A DNA stretch of 64,000 nucleotides from Branchiibius cervicis (GTDB taxonomy: Bacteria; Actinomycetota; Actinomycetes; Actinomycetales; Dermatophilaceae), in NCBI RefSeq assembly GCF_042661605.1, contig NZ_JBHSWJ010000002.1:3100001-3164000 (forward strand), given 5' to 3'. Shown in pieces: positions 24,891-33,400 of the stretch. Made by a program: the position numbers and the translations under genes. A model generated the notes under the pieces. The model searched no databases. It worked only from the letters and a program-made list of their open reading frames with translations, and was not told the DNA's origin. The number at the start of each line of letters is the position of its first letter. Positions within the stretch are counted from its first letter, which is position 1.

Positions 24891-25028
24891 GTACAGCTGC
24901 GTCAGCGACGACCGCCGGGAGCAACGCATCGAAGGCTTCACTCTCGGCCTTCCCGTCACGGCCGAAAGTCCAACAACAAGAAGCCACTATGAACGCCTGT
25001 GACTTCGGTGTCTGGCTAGGGTCAATCA

Positions 25029-25544
25029 GTGACCGAGTATTGCTACGCATGCGGGTCCCCGGCCCACATCACGGATGACCTGCCGATCTGTCGTGAGCAC
25101 GGGGTGTTGTGGAAGCTTCGTCGTAATGCGCCATCGGTGTCGGCGTTCATCGTTCGTGACGATCGAATCCTTTTGGGGCGCCGAGCACTCGAACCGTGCG
25201 CGGGGTGTTGGGAGACGCCAGGTGGGTATGTGAATCAAGGCGAGCAACCTCGTGACGCCATCCGCCGGGAGGTGCAGGAAGAACTGGGCCTTGAGGTGGT
25301 GGTGCTGAGCCTGTACGACGTTTTCGTGCACGAATGGGCTCCAGGACTTTGGGTTCAGAACACCGTCTTCATCTGCGAGCCGAACGACAGCGTCGTCGCG
25401 GTTCTCCCCGACGGCGAGGAAACCGTCGACGCGAAATGGTTTCCCCTTGCGCAGTTGCCCGCCGACATGGCGCTGGGGCAGCGCGATCGCATCATCGCCT
25501 GGGATGCGGAAGGTTCACGAGATCGTGGCGCGAACACTCCGTGA
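25029..25544 (+). CDS. Nudix hydrolase with N-terminal zinc ribbon
   Basis: 171 residues from GTG 25029. A short N-terminal zinc-ribbon-like knuckle (CYACGS, then a Cys and His at residues 21 and 24) precedes a Nudix domain whose box spans residues 66-88: GYVNQGEQPRDAIRREVQEE then LGL, matching GX5EX7REUXEEXGU exactly. Proteins of this layout (NudC/ADP-ribose pyrophosphatase-like) hydrolyse nucleoside diphosphate derivatives. The substrate is not predictable. It is monocistronic. Confidence 0.88.
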   Translation: MTEYCYACGSPAHITDDLPICREHGVLWKLRRNAPSVSAFIVRDDRILLGRRALEPCAGCWETPGGYVNQGEQPRDAIRREVQEELGLEVVVLSLYDVFVHEWAPGLWVQNTVFICEPNDSVVAVLPDGEETVDAKWFPLAQLPADMALGQRDRIIAWDAEGSRDRGANTP

Positions 25545-26365
25545 AACCGTCGTCCGGTCGTGCCACGTTTAACCAGGCTCGATCAGCGCGAGCAACTCAT
25601 CGGCCGTATGGAACGTGGGCGACGTTATCCTAAGTTCTTCTGGGAGATGCTCACGTTGCCCAGGCCGGGTGAGGCAGGTGGAGGCATCCATCGGCATGAT
25701 GACCCAGTTAGCGACCTGGGCGCGGAACATCTGTCAACCCTGCCTGAAAGTTACAGCACGGGCGTGTGGGCACATGGAGCGCCAAGACACCACCCGCACG
25801 GCGGGGCCACGGCCAAGCTCTCGCGCCGCGGACTGCGGTGACACTCGAAGCGTGCTTCTGCCCGCCGATCACCCCACGGTGTCGTTGACGATACGGGCTA
25901 GCGTCTCCGAAACGGCCTAACGAGCCTGCGCACGAGGAGAAGAACTCCGCCCGCCGCAGAGCCAACTGCAATTACCACAAGCGCGACAATGTGGCCACGA
26001 ACACCAACGAGCAACGAAACCAGGGCTACTACGCCCAGTAGAAATATTGGGATAGCCGATCGCAACTCGCGACGCAGTTCAGCAGTGCGCTGCCTTCGTG
26101 ATTGTGGATCTACCACCCCGTCAGCCCCCAAAGCGCACGCAGCGACATCTCCGAACCGGCATCTGAGTTGGAAGAAGACTCGTCTAGAGCGCCTTGAGCG
26201 CAACCCCTTTCCAACGTAGCGGTCAAGCCGTGCACTAAACGTTCCCCCTATGTTCCGTAAGTGTGTCCTTCGGAGTCTCACCACGTTCACCAGTGGCCAC
26301 ACGCGCTCTGAGTGAAATCACCGCAAATCCGGGGTGAAAACCCTATCTGCAGCGGTGACGCCCGG
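25545..26365. other. poorly coding, lower-GC stretch ending at tRNA-Thr
   Basis: About 0.8 kb without a confident gene. By eye it is richer in A/T and less codon-biased than its surroundings (for example around 25970-26060). No transposase, integrase or tRNA-end duplication was found. It lies directly at the 3' end of the tRNA gene, where integrative elements usually insert, so an old insertion remnant is possible. Confidence 0.4.
25898..26302 (-). CDS. possible small membrane protein
   Basis: Up to 134 residues; the true start is unclear and a GTG near 26118 would give about 72. The C-terminal part has two hydrophobic segments, IPIFLLGVVALVSLLVG and IVALVVIAVGSAAGGVLLLV, ending in a basic tail RRLVRPFRRR. 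This is the only protein-like reading frame in the region. The N-terminal portion is Arg-rich and unconvincing. Not recognised. Confidence 0.35.
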   Translation of the reverse strand: MWPLVNVVRLRRTHLRNIGGTFSARLDRYVGKGLRSRRSRRVFFQLRCRFGDVAACALGADGVVDPQSRRQRTAELRRELRSAIPIFLLGVVALVSLLVGVRGHIVALVVIAVGSAAGGVLLLVRRLVRPFRRR

Positions 26366-26438
26366 AGCCGGCGACAGGAGTCGAACCCGCGACATCCTCA
26401 TTACAAGTGAGGCGCTCTACCAACTGAGCTACGCCGGC
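26366..26438 (-). tRNA. tRNA-Thr (anticodon UGU)
   Basis: On the minus strand the 73-nt sequence starts GCCGGCGTAGCTCAGTTGGT, with acceptor stem GCCGGCG pairing CGCCGGC, a D-arm AGCTCAG-TTGGTAGAGC, anticodon loop CTTGTAA (anticodon TGT, reading ACA) and a TTCGACT T-loop. CCA is not encoded. Threonine identity fits the loop and the actinobacterial tRNA-Thr(UGU) pattern. Confidence 0.93.
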
Positions 26439-26628
26439 GTGCCCGCCGAGGCGAGCCCGCCCGATGCTACCTGCGCGGCCACCCGCGAAGAAAACCGCCG
26501 CTGCGCGGGTGACGTGCCGTCACGATTCTGAGGCGATCGCGCATTCTGAGGGAGTACGGAGCGCATCGCGCCCTCAAGAACGTCCATCTCCTCAGAATTG
26601 GGGGCCGCCGCTCCTCTGCAACGCGCAA

Positions 26629-26661
26629 ACGGCCCGGACCCCAGCAGCGGGTCCGGGCCGT
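26629..26661 (-). terminator. katG terminator hairpin
   Basis: A perfect 13-bp inverted repeat (ACGGCCCGGACCC and its complement, 7-nt loop) lies 14 bp after the katG stop, followed on the minus strand by a short T-rich GTTTGCG. Confidence 0.8.
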
Positions 26662-26675
26662 CGATGCGGAACGGG

Positions 26676-28910
26676 TCAGACGTCGTACCGGTCGTTGTCC
26701 ATGACCTTGGCCCACGCAGCCACGAAGTCGTGCACGAACTTCTCCTGGGCGCCGTCCTGCGCGTACACCTCTGCCACTGCGCGCAATTCGGAATTCGAGG
26801 AGAAGACCAGGTCGGCGCGGGTGCCCGTCCACGGGCGGCCTTCGGCCTCGAACTCGTCGTTGGATCCCGATGCGTGCCAGACGGTCCCGAGGTCGAGCAG
26901 GTTGACGAAGAAGTCGTTCGTCAGCTGACCCGGGCGGTCGGTGAGGACGCCGGCCGTCGAGCCACCCGCGTTCGCGCCGAGCACCCGCAGACCGCCCACC
27001 AGCACCGTCATCTGCGGCGCGGTGAGGTTCAGCAGGTTCGCCTTGTCGACCAAGAGGTACTCCGCCGGCAGCTTGGCGTCGGCCCGCACGAAGTTGCGGA
27101 AGCCGTCCGCCTTCGGCTCGAGCCATGCGAAGGATTCGACATCGGTCTGCTCCTGCGTCGCGTCGCCGCGACCCGGGGTAAAGGGCACCTCCACCGTGAC
27201 ACCCGCTGCGGCAGCGGCCTGCTCGACACCCACGTTTCCGGCGAGAACCACCGTGTCGGCGAACGTGATGTCGTGCGCGCCGGCGATCTCCTCGAGCGTG
27301 GCCAGCACCGAAGCCAGCTGCTGCGGGTCGTTGACCTCCCAACTGCGCTGCGGCTCAAGGCGAATGCGGCCACCGTTGGCGCCGCCGCGCTTGTCCGAGT
27401 GCCGGTACGACGCGGCCGCGGCCCACGCAGTCGACACCAGTTGGGCGACCGAGAGCCCCGAGTCCTTGATCGCGGTCTTCACCGCAGCGATCGTCTCGGG
27501 GGTGGCGACGTGCGCCGGTGCCGGAATCGGGTCCTGCCACAGCAGTTCCTCGGTGGGCACCTCCGGGCCGAGGTAACGCGACACCGGGCCCATGTCGCGG
27601 TGGGTCAGCTTGAACCACGCCCGGGCGAACGCGTCCGCGAACTCCTGCGGGTTCTCCATGAAGCGGCGCGAGATCTTCTCGTACGCCGGGTCCATCCGCA
27701 GCGCCAGGTCACTGGTCAGCATCGTCGGCTTGCGCTTGGGGCCGCCCTCGTCGGGCGCGGGAATGATGGCCTCGGCGTCCTTGGCGACCCACTGGTGCGC
27801 CCCCGCCGGGGACTGCTCGAGCTCCCACTCGTACCCGAAGAGGATCTCGAAGAAGCGGTTGCTCCATTGCGTCGGAACGTCGGTCCAGGTGACTTCCAGA
27901 CCCGAGGTGATCGCGTCCTTGCCTGCCCCGGAGCCGTACGTGCTGAGCCAGCCCAAGCCACCGGCCTCCAGGCCCGCAGCTTCCGGCTCGGGACCGACGT
28001 GACCATCGGGCGTCGCGGCGCCGTGTGTCTTGCCGAAGGTGTGACCACCGGCGATCAGGGCAACGGTTTCCTCGTCGTTCATGGCCATCCGGCCGAAGGT
28101 GTCGCGGATGTCGCGGGCCGAGCCCAGCGGATCCGGGTTGCCCTCGGGGCCTTCGGGGTTGACGTAGATCAGACCCATCTGGACCGCAGCCAGCGGGTTG
28201 TCCAGCTCGCGGTCGCCCTGGTAGCGCTGCGAACCGCCCTGGTCGCCACCGAGCCACTCGGTCTCCGGGCCCCAGTAGACGTCGTCGTCCGGCTCCCACG
28301 CGTCCACGCGGCCGCCGGCGAAACCGAAGGTCTTGAAGCCCATGGACTCCAGTGCGACGTTGCCGGTGAGGATCAGCAGGTCGGCCCAGGACAGCGCGTT
28401 GCCGTACTTCTTCTTGATCGGCCACAGCAACCGGCGGGCCTTGTCCAGGTTGGCGTTGTCCGGCCAGGAGTTGAGCGGAGCGAACCGCTGCTGGCCGGTG
28501 CCGGCCCCACCTCGACCGTCCTGGACCCGGTAGGTGCCGGCGCTGTGCCACGCCATGCGGATGGTCAGCGGGCCGTAATGACCGAAGTCGGCGGGCCACC
28601 AATCCTGGCTGGTGGTGAGGGTCTTCTCGATGTCCGCTTTGACGGCGGCCAGGTCGAGGCTGTTGAACGCAGTCGCGTAGTCGAACTCCTCGCCCAGCGG
28701 GCTCAGGGCCGGCTGGTTCTTGGCCAGGATCTTCAGGTTGAGCCGCTCGGGCCACCACCGGCGGTTCGCGTCCAGCTCGGTGGGCGGCACTCCAGCGTCG
28801 TGCAGGACCGGACAGCCACCCGCGGGCGCCTGGTCATCCATCTCGCCGACCACGGCGTTGGCATTCGTCTTGTGGTCGTCCGGGTGAGCCTCGGGAAGGT
28901 TCTCGGGCAC
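26676..28910 (-). CDS. katG: catalase-peroxidase KatG
   Basis: 744 residues, the full bifunctional haem catalase-peroxidase length. Distal haem pocket: TIRMAWHSAGTYRVQDGRGG with Arg, Trp and His; MGLIYVNPEGPEG carries the Tyr of the Met-Tyr-Trp adduct; the proximal haem ligand is His in ALIAGGHTFGKTHGA. The C-terminal inactive repeat domain is complete (ending DNDRYDV). It destroys hydrogen peroxide in the cytosol. GTG at 28910 follows AAGGG at 8 nt. The Fur-family gene ends 13 nt upstream, so furA-katG form one operon, as in mycobacteria and Streptomyces, and are probably derepressed by peroxide. Confidence 0.98.
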   Translation of the reverse strand: MPENLPEAHPDDHKTNANAVVGEMDDQAPAGGCPVLHDAGVPPTELDANRRWWPERLNLKILAKNQPALSPLGEEFDYATAFNSLDLAAVKADIEKTLTTSQDWWPADFGHYGPLTIRMAWHSAGTYRVQDGRGGAGTGQQRFAPLNSWPDNANLDKARRLLWPIKKKYGNALSWADLLILTGNVALESMGFKTFGFAGGRVDAWEPDDDVYWGPETEWLGGDQGGSQRYQGDRELDNPLAAVQMGLIYVNPEGPEGNPDPLGSARDIRDTFGRMAMNDEETVALIAGGHTFGKTHGAATPDGHVGPEPEAAGLEAGGLGWLSTYGSGAGKDAITSGLEVTWTDVPTQWSNRFFEILFGYEWELEQSPAGAHQWVAKDAEAIIPAPDEGGPKRKPTMLTSDLALRMDPAYEKISRRFMENPQEFADAFARAWFKLTHRDMGPVSRYLGPEVPTEELLWQDPIPAPAHVATPETIAAVKTAIKDSGLSVAQLVSTAWAAAASYRHSDKRGGANGGRIRLEPQRSWEVNDPQQLASVLATLEEIAGAHDITFADTVVLAGNVGVEQAAAAAGVTVEVPFTPGRGDATQEQTDVESFAWLEPKADGFRNFVRADAKLPAEYLLVDKANLLNLTAPQMTVLVGGLRVLGANAGGSTAGVLTDRPGQLTNDFFVNLLDLGTVWHASGSNDEFEAEGRPWTGTRADLVFSSNSELRAVAEVYAQDGAQEKFVHDFVAAWAKVMDNDRYDV

Positions 28911-28922
28911 GGTGAATCCCTT

Positions 28923-29360
28923 TCAGTGAGTGGTTGATACAGCTTGGGAAGCACAGGCGGGGCACTGGCCCCAATAGACCACCTCGGCTTCGTCGATCAC
29001 GAAGCCGTGGGTGTCGGACGCCTCGAGGCACGGCGCTGCGCCGACCGCGCAGTCGACATCCGCCACGACACCGCAGCTGCGGCACACGACGTGGTGATGG
29101 TTGTCGCCGACGCGCAACTCGTAGCGGGCGACCGAACCGGCGGGTTGGATCTTGCGCACGATGCCGGCATCGGCGAGGACAGCCAACACGTCGTACACCG
29201 CTTGTTGGGAGACGGCCGGCACCCGGGTGCGCACGGCTGACAGGACACTCGCGGTGTCGGCGTGCGGGTGCTGGCGTACGGCGTCCAGCACCGCCAGGCG
29301 CGGCCGCGTGACGCGCAGGTCGGCGGTTCTGAGTAGCTGCTCGAAATCGCTATCGTCCAT
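28923..29360 (-). CDS. furA: Fur-family peroxide-responsive repressor (FurA-like)
   Basis: 145 residues. N-terminal winged helix (LRTADLRVTRPRLAVLDAVR, then VSQQAVYDVLAVLADAGIVR) and a metal-binding C-terminal domain with HHHVVCRSCG (His88-90, Cys93, Cys96) and CPAC (Cys133, Cys136). Position immediately before katG identifies it as the FurA/CatR type that senses peroxide rather than iron. ATG at 29360 is fixed by homology; the ribosome site is weak. A 7-1-7 palindrome 25 bp upstream is the likely autoregulatory site. Confidence 0.92.
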   Translation of the reverse strand: MDDSDFEQLLRTADLRVTRPRLAVLDAVRQHPHADTASVLSAVRTRVPAVSQQAVYDVLAVLADAGIVRKIQPAGSVARYELRVGDNHHHVVCRSCGVVADVDCAVGAAPCLEASDTHGFVIDEAEVVYWGQCPACASQAVSTTH

Positions 29361-29384
29361 TGCCCGCCAACCCTGCAGCCTTTT

Positions 29385-29399
29385 CTTGAATAATTCAAG
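29385..29399. promoter_or_regulatory. FurA-box candidate CTTGAAT-A-ATTCAAG
   Basis: A perfect 7-1-7 AT-rich palindrome in G+C-rich DNA, 25 bp upstream of the furA start. This is the form bound by PerR/FurA-class repressors. Confidence 0.75.
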
Positions 29400-29493
29400 T
29401 CTAGCCCAGAAGAAGACGGCGAGGAGATCGCGGCGACGGCCCATGCCCACGACTCGCGCCTGTGCAGCACCCCAATCCCGGAGACCGTCCGCG

Positions 29494-29524
29494 GCGTGGA
29501 GGATCTGGTCGAGATCCTCCACGC
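29494..29524 (-). terminator. hairpin terminator after the HSDL2-like gene
   Basis: A perfect 13-bp stem GCGTGGAGGATCT with a 5-nt loop, 12 bp downstream of the SDR stop. There is no long T-run, as is common in high-GC bacteria. Confidence 0.7.
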
Positions 29525-29535
29525 CTGAACGGTCT

Positions 29536-30393
29536 TTAGTGCAGCGAGAAGTTGCCGACGTCGCCCTTGGGCTCGACCCAGAAGTCCAGGGCCAGGTCCG
29601 CGTCGGTAGCGCCGGGCAGCAGGTACTGGTCGAAGTCGGTGACACCCGCTGCTTCCAGCACGTCGTCGTCGATGAGCAGCTGGCCGGTGCGCTCACGGCT
29701 GGGCGTGGTCAGAATCGCGTACGCCGCGTCCGCCATGATCTGCGGCGTCCGGCTGCGCTTCTCCTCGCCCGGAGCGACGATGTTGCGAACGGCGGCCGTG
29801 TCGATCGCGGTCCGCGGCCACAGGGAGTTGACCGCCACACCGTCCTCGCGCAATTCACCCGCCAGACCCAGGGTCACCAGCGACATTCCGTACTTGGCGA
29901 TCGTGTAAGCCGTGAACCCGTTGAACCACTTCTCGTCCAACAGGATTGGCGGAGACAGGGTCAGGATGTGCGGGTTGTCCGACTGACGCAGATGCGGGAT
30001 CGCGCACCGGGACAGCAGGAAGGCGCCGCGGGTATTGATCTGCGTCATCAGGTCGTACTTCTTCATCGGGATCGTCTCACTGTCGGTCAGATCGATCGCC
30101 GACGCATTGTTGACCACGATGTCGATGCCGCCGAATTTCTCAGCGGTCTGCGCCACGGCAGAGGCCACGAACTCGTCATCGCGGACATCGCCCACCAACG
30201 GAAGCGCCTGACCGCCGGCCTTCTCGATCGCTTCCGCAGCGGTGTAGATCGTGCCCGGCAACTTCGGGTGCGGCTGCGTGGTCTTGGCCAGCAACGCCAC
30301 GTTGGCGCCGTCCGCGGCCGCCCGCAGTGCGATCGACTCGCCGATCCCCCGGCTCCCACCGGACATGATGATGGTCTTGCCCTGCAATGACAT
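29536..30393 (-). CDS. HSDL2-like short-chain dehydrogenase
   Basis: 285-residue SDR. Cofactor motif SGGSRGIGESIALRAAADGA, then the insertion TQPHPKLPGTIYTAAEAIEK that marks the hydroxysteroid-dehydrogenase-like 2 group. VNNASAIDL, and the catalytic Tyr/Lys in FTAYTIAKYGMSLVTLGLAG, then WPRTAIDTAA. HSDL2 relatives are linked to fatty-acid metabolism but have no firm substrate. ATG at 30393 has AAAGGAG upstream. It is monocistronic or follows purL by 18 bp on the same strand, so read-through from purL is possible. Confidence 0.9.
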   Translation of the reverse strand: MSLQGKTIIMSGGSRGIGESIALRAAADGANVALLAKTTQPHPKLPGTIYTAAEAIEKAGGQALPLVGDVRDDEFVASAVAQTAEKFGGIDIVVNNASAIDLTDSETIPMKKYDLMTQINTRGAFLLSRCAIPHLRQSDNPHILTLSPPILLDEKWFNGFTAYTIAKYGMSLVTLGLAGELREDGVAVNSLWPRTAIDTAAVRNIVAPGEEKRSRTPQIMADAAYAILTTPSRERTGQLLIDDDVLEAAGVTDFDQYLLPGATDADLALDFWVEPKGDVGNFSLH

Positions 30394-30411
30394 TCGGACT
30401 CCTTTGTCGTT

Positions 30412-33400
30412 CTAACTCACGAACACCCGAGCATTGCGGAACATCCGCAGCCAGGGACTCTCCTGCTGCACCGGACCAGAAGTCCAGGACATCTGCACGT
30501 TACGGCTGACCCGCTCCGGGTGCGGCATCATCGCCGTGAACCGACCGTCATCGGTGGTCACCGCGGTCAGACCCGCGGGTGATCCGTTCGGATTGTGCGG
30601 GTACGTCGTGGCGACCTGGCCGTGATGGTCAACGAAGCGCAGCGCCCGGTGGACCTCGTCGAGCGATCCGCGCGCCGCGAAGTTGGCGAAACCCTCGCCG
30701 TGCGCAACTGCGATCGGAACCCGACTGCCGGCCATCCCGGCGAAGAGCACCGACGGGGAATCGAGCACTTCGACCTGCGTCAACCGGGCTTCGTACTGCT
30801 CCGAGCTGTTGCGGGTGAACAGCGGCCAGGCGTCGGCCCCCGGGATCAGGTCGGCCAATGCCGCGAACATCTGGCATCCGTTGCAGATGCCGAGCCCGAA
30901 CGTGCCACTGCGATGGAAGAATTCGCGGAACTGCTCCGTGAGGTCCTCATGGAAGAGCACGGATCGGGCCCAGCCCTCCCCCGCACCCAGCGTGTCGCCG
31001 TACGAGAATCCACCCGCCGCCACCAGACCGGTGAATTCGGACAGCGCGATCCGGCCGCTCTGCAGATCGGTCATGTGCACGTCGTAGGCGTCGAATCCGG
31101 CGCGGTCGAACATGAACGCCGTCTCGACGTGCGAGTTGACGCCCTGCTCACGCAGGACAGCCAGTTTTGGACGGATCCCCTTCGAAACGTACGGCGCGGC
31201 AACGTCTTCGGTCGGATCGAACGTCGGCGCCACCACCAGGCCGGGGTCATCCTCAGCGGCGAACGCGGTGTGCTCCTGGTCGGCGCACTCCGGGTTGTCC
31301 CGTAGTCGCGCGATGCGCCAGGACACCTCGTCCCAGGCCTGACCCAGATCGCGCAGCGACTCATCGAGCGCGGGAGCGCCGTCGATCGAAACCATCACGC
31401 GGCGTGATGAGTTGGGCTCGCCGACCACGGAGTAGGCAAGCCCCCGCGATCGCAGAACGCCTGATGCTGCCTCAAGTGATGCCTTTGGCACCTCCAGCAA
31501 CACCCCGAGCTCTTCGGTGAACAACGCTGCCACCGAGGGAACCTCGAGTGACACACCGGTCGCACCGGCGAACGCCATCTCACACGCCGCCGCCCACAGG
31601 CCGCCGTCGGAGCGATCGTGATACGCGGTGACCAGGTCGGCCGCACGCAATTCGGCCAGCGCATCGGCGAGGGCGAGCAGCTGGTCCGGATCGTCGATGT
31701 CGGGCACCTCGGAACCGAACGCATCCGACACCTGAGCCAGCATCGAGCCGCCGAGCCGGTCCTTGCCGGCGCCCAGATCGACCAGCACCAACGTCGTATC
31801 ACCCTGTAGCGCAGGGGTCCACGTGCCGCGAACGTCAGGCAGAGAGGCGAACGCGGTGACCACGAGCGACACCGGCGACGTCACCTGCTTGGTCACGCCG
31901 TCCTCGGACCAGCGCGTCCGCATCGACAGCGAGTCCTTGCCCACCGGCACCGAGATGCCCAACGCCGGGCACAGTTCGAGGGCCACTGCCGCCACCGTGT
32001 CGTAGAGCGCGGCGTCCTCCCCGGGTTCACCGCACGCGGCCATCCAGTTGCACGACAGCTTCACGCTCGATAGGGACGCCACCGGCGCAGCCAGCAGGTT
32101 GGTCAGCGCTTCGCCGACCGCCATGCGACCCGAAGCCGGAGCGTCCTTTGCTGCCAACGGGGTTCGCTCGCCACTGGCCATCGCTTCGCCCGCGAAACCG
32201 ACGTGGTCGGCCAGCGTCACGGCGACGTCGGCGACGGGCACCTGCCACGGACCGACCATCTGGTCGCGGTGAGTGAGGCCGCCAACCGTGCGGTCGGCGA
32301 TCGTGATCAGGAAGCGTTTGCTGGCAACCGACGGGTGGCGCAGCACGGCATACGCCGCCTCCCGTACGTCGATCGCGGACTCGTCGAAGGACGTCCCCGC
32401 CCGCTCGACCCGGGTGACGTCTCGTGTCATCCGCGGCGGCTTTCCCAACAGCACCTGCATCGGCATGTCGATGGGCGTATCTCCGGCCGCGACACCGGGG
32501 CTGTCGACGCCGACCGGGTCGGGGAACGGTGAGTCCGGCTCGGCAGAACCGGCGGTGACCACCAACTCGCCGTCGTCGGCGGCTACTCCGACCACGGCGT
32601 ACGGGCAGCGCTCACGCTCGCACAGCGCGGCGAACCGGGGAAGCGAGGTCGGGGCGATCGCCACGACGTAACGCTCCTGCGATTCGTTACACCAGATCTC
32701 CTTCGGCGCGAGTCCCGACTCCTCCAACGGCACTGCGGACAGGTCGAATCGGGCACCCAGCCCGGCATCATCGACCAACTCCGGGAACGCGTTGGACAGC
32801 CCGCCCGCACCGACGTCGTGGATCGCCAGGATGGGGTTCTGGTCCGGACCGAGCGACCAGCAGTGGTTGATGACTTCCTGGGCGCGGCGCTCGATCTCGG
32901 GGTTGCCGCGCTGCACGGAGTCGAAGTCGAGAGCGGCGGCGTTGGTTCCGGCGGCCATCGACGACGCGGCACCGCCGCCCATCCCGATCCTCATGCCGGG
33001 TCCGCCGATCTGGATCAGCAAGGTGCCCGCGGGGAACGGGATCTTCTCGACCAGGTCGGCGCTGATCGTGCCCAGGCCGCCCGCGCTCATGATGGGTTTG
33101 TGGTAGCCGCGGCGCACTCCGTCGACCGTCTGCTCGTAGACCCGGAAGAAGCCGCCGAGTCCCGGCCGACCGAATTCGTTGTTGAACGCAGCGGCGCCGA
33201 TCGGGCCCTCGACCATGATCTCCAGTGGTGACGCGATGTGCGCCGGAGACCCGTATTCCTCACTCTCCCAGGGCTCTTCGGTCCCTGGAAGGTGCAGGTT
33301 GGAGACCACGAATCCGGTCAGGCCGGCTTTCGGTGCCGACCCGCGACCGGTCGCTCCTTCGTCACGGATCTCGCCGCCGGCACCGGTCGCCGCGCCGGGG

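Noticed and set aside
26366..26438. tRNA with another identity, such as Val or Ala
   Set aside because: The 7-nt anticodon loop CTTGTAA fixes the anticodon as TGT, which reads the threonine codon ACA.
26598..28937. 779-codon open frame on the plus strand opposite katG
   Set aside because: It lies entirely antisense to a textbook katG; such long frames are normal in high-GC DNA, and the translation has no domain-like pattern.
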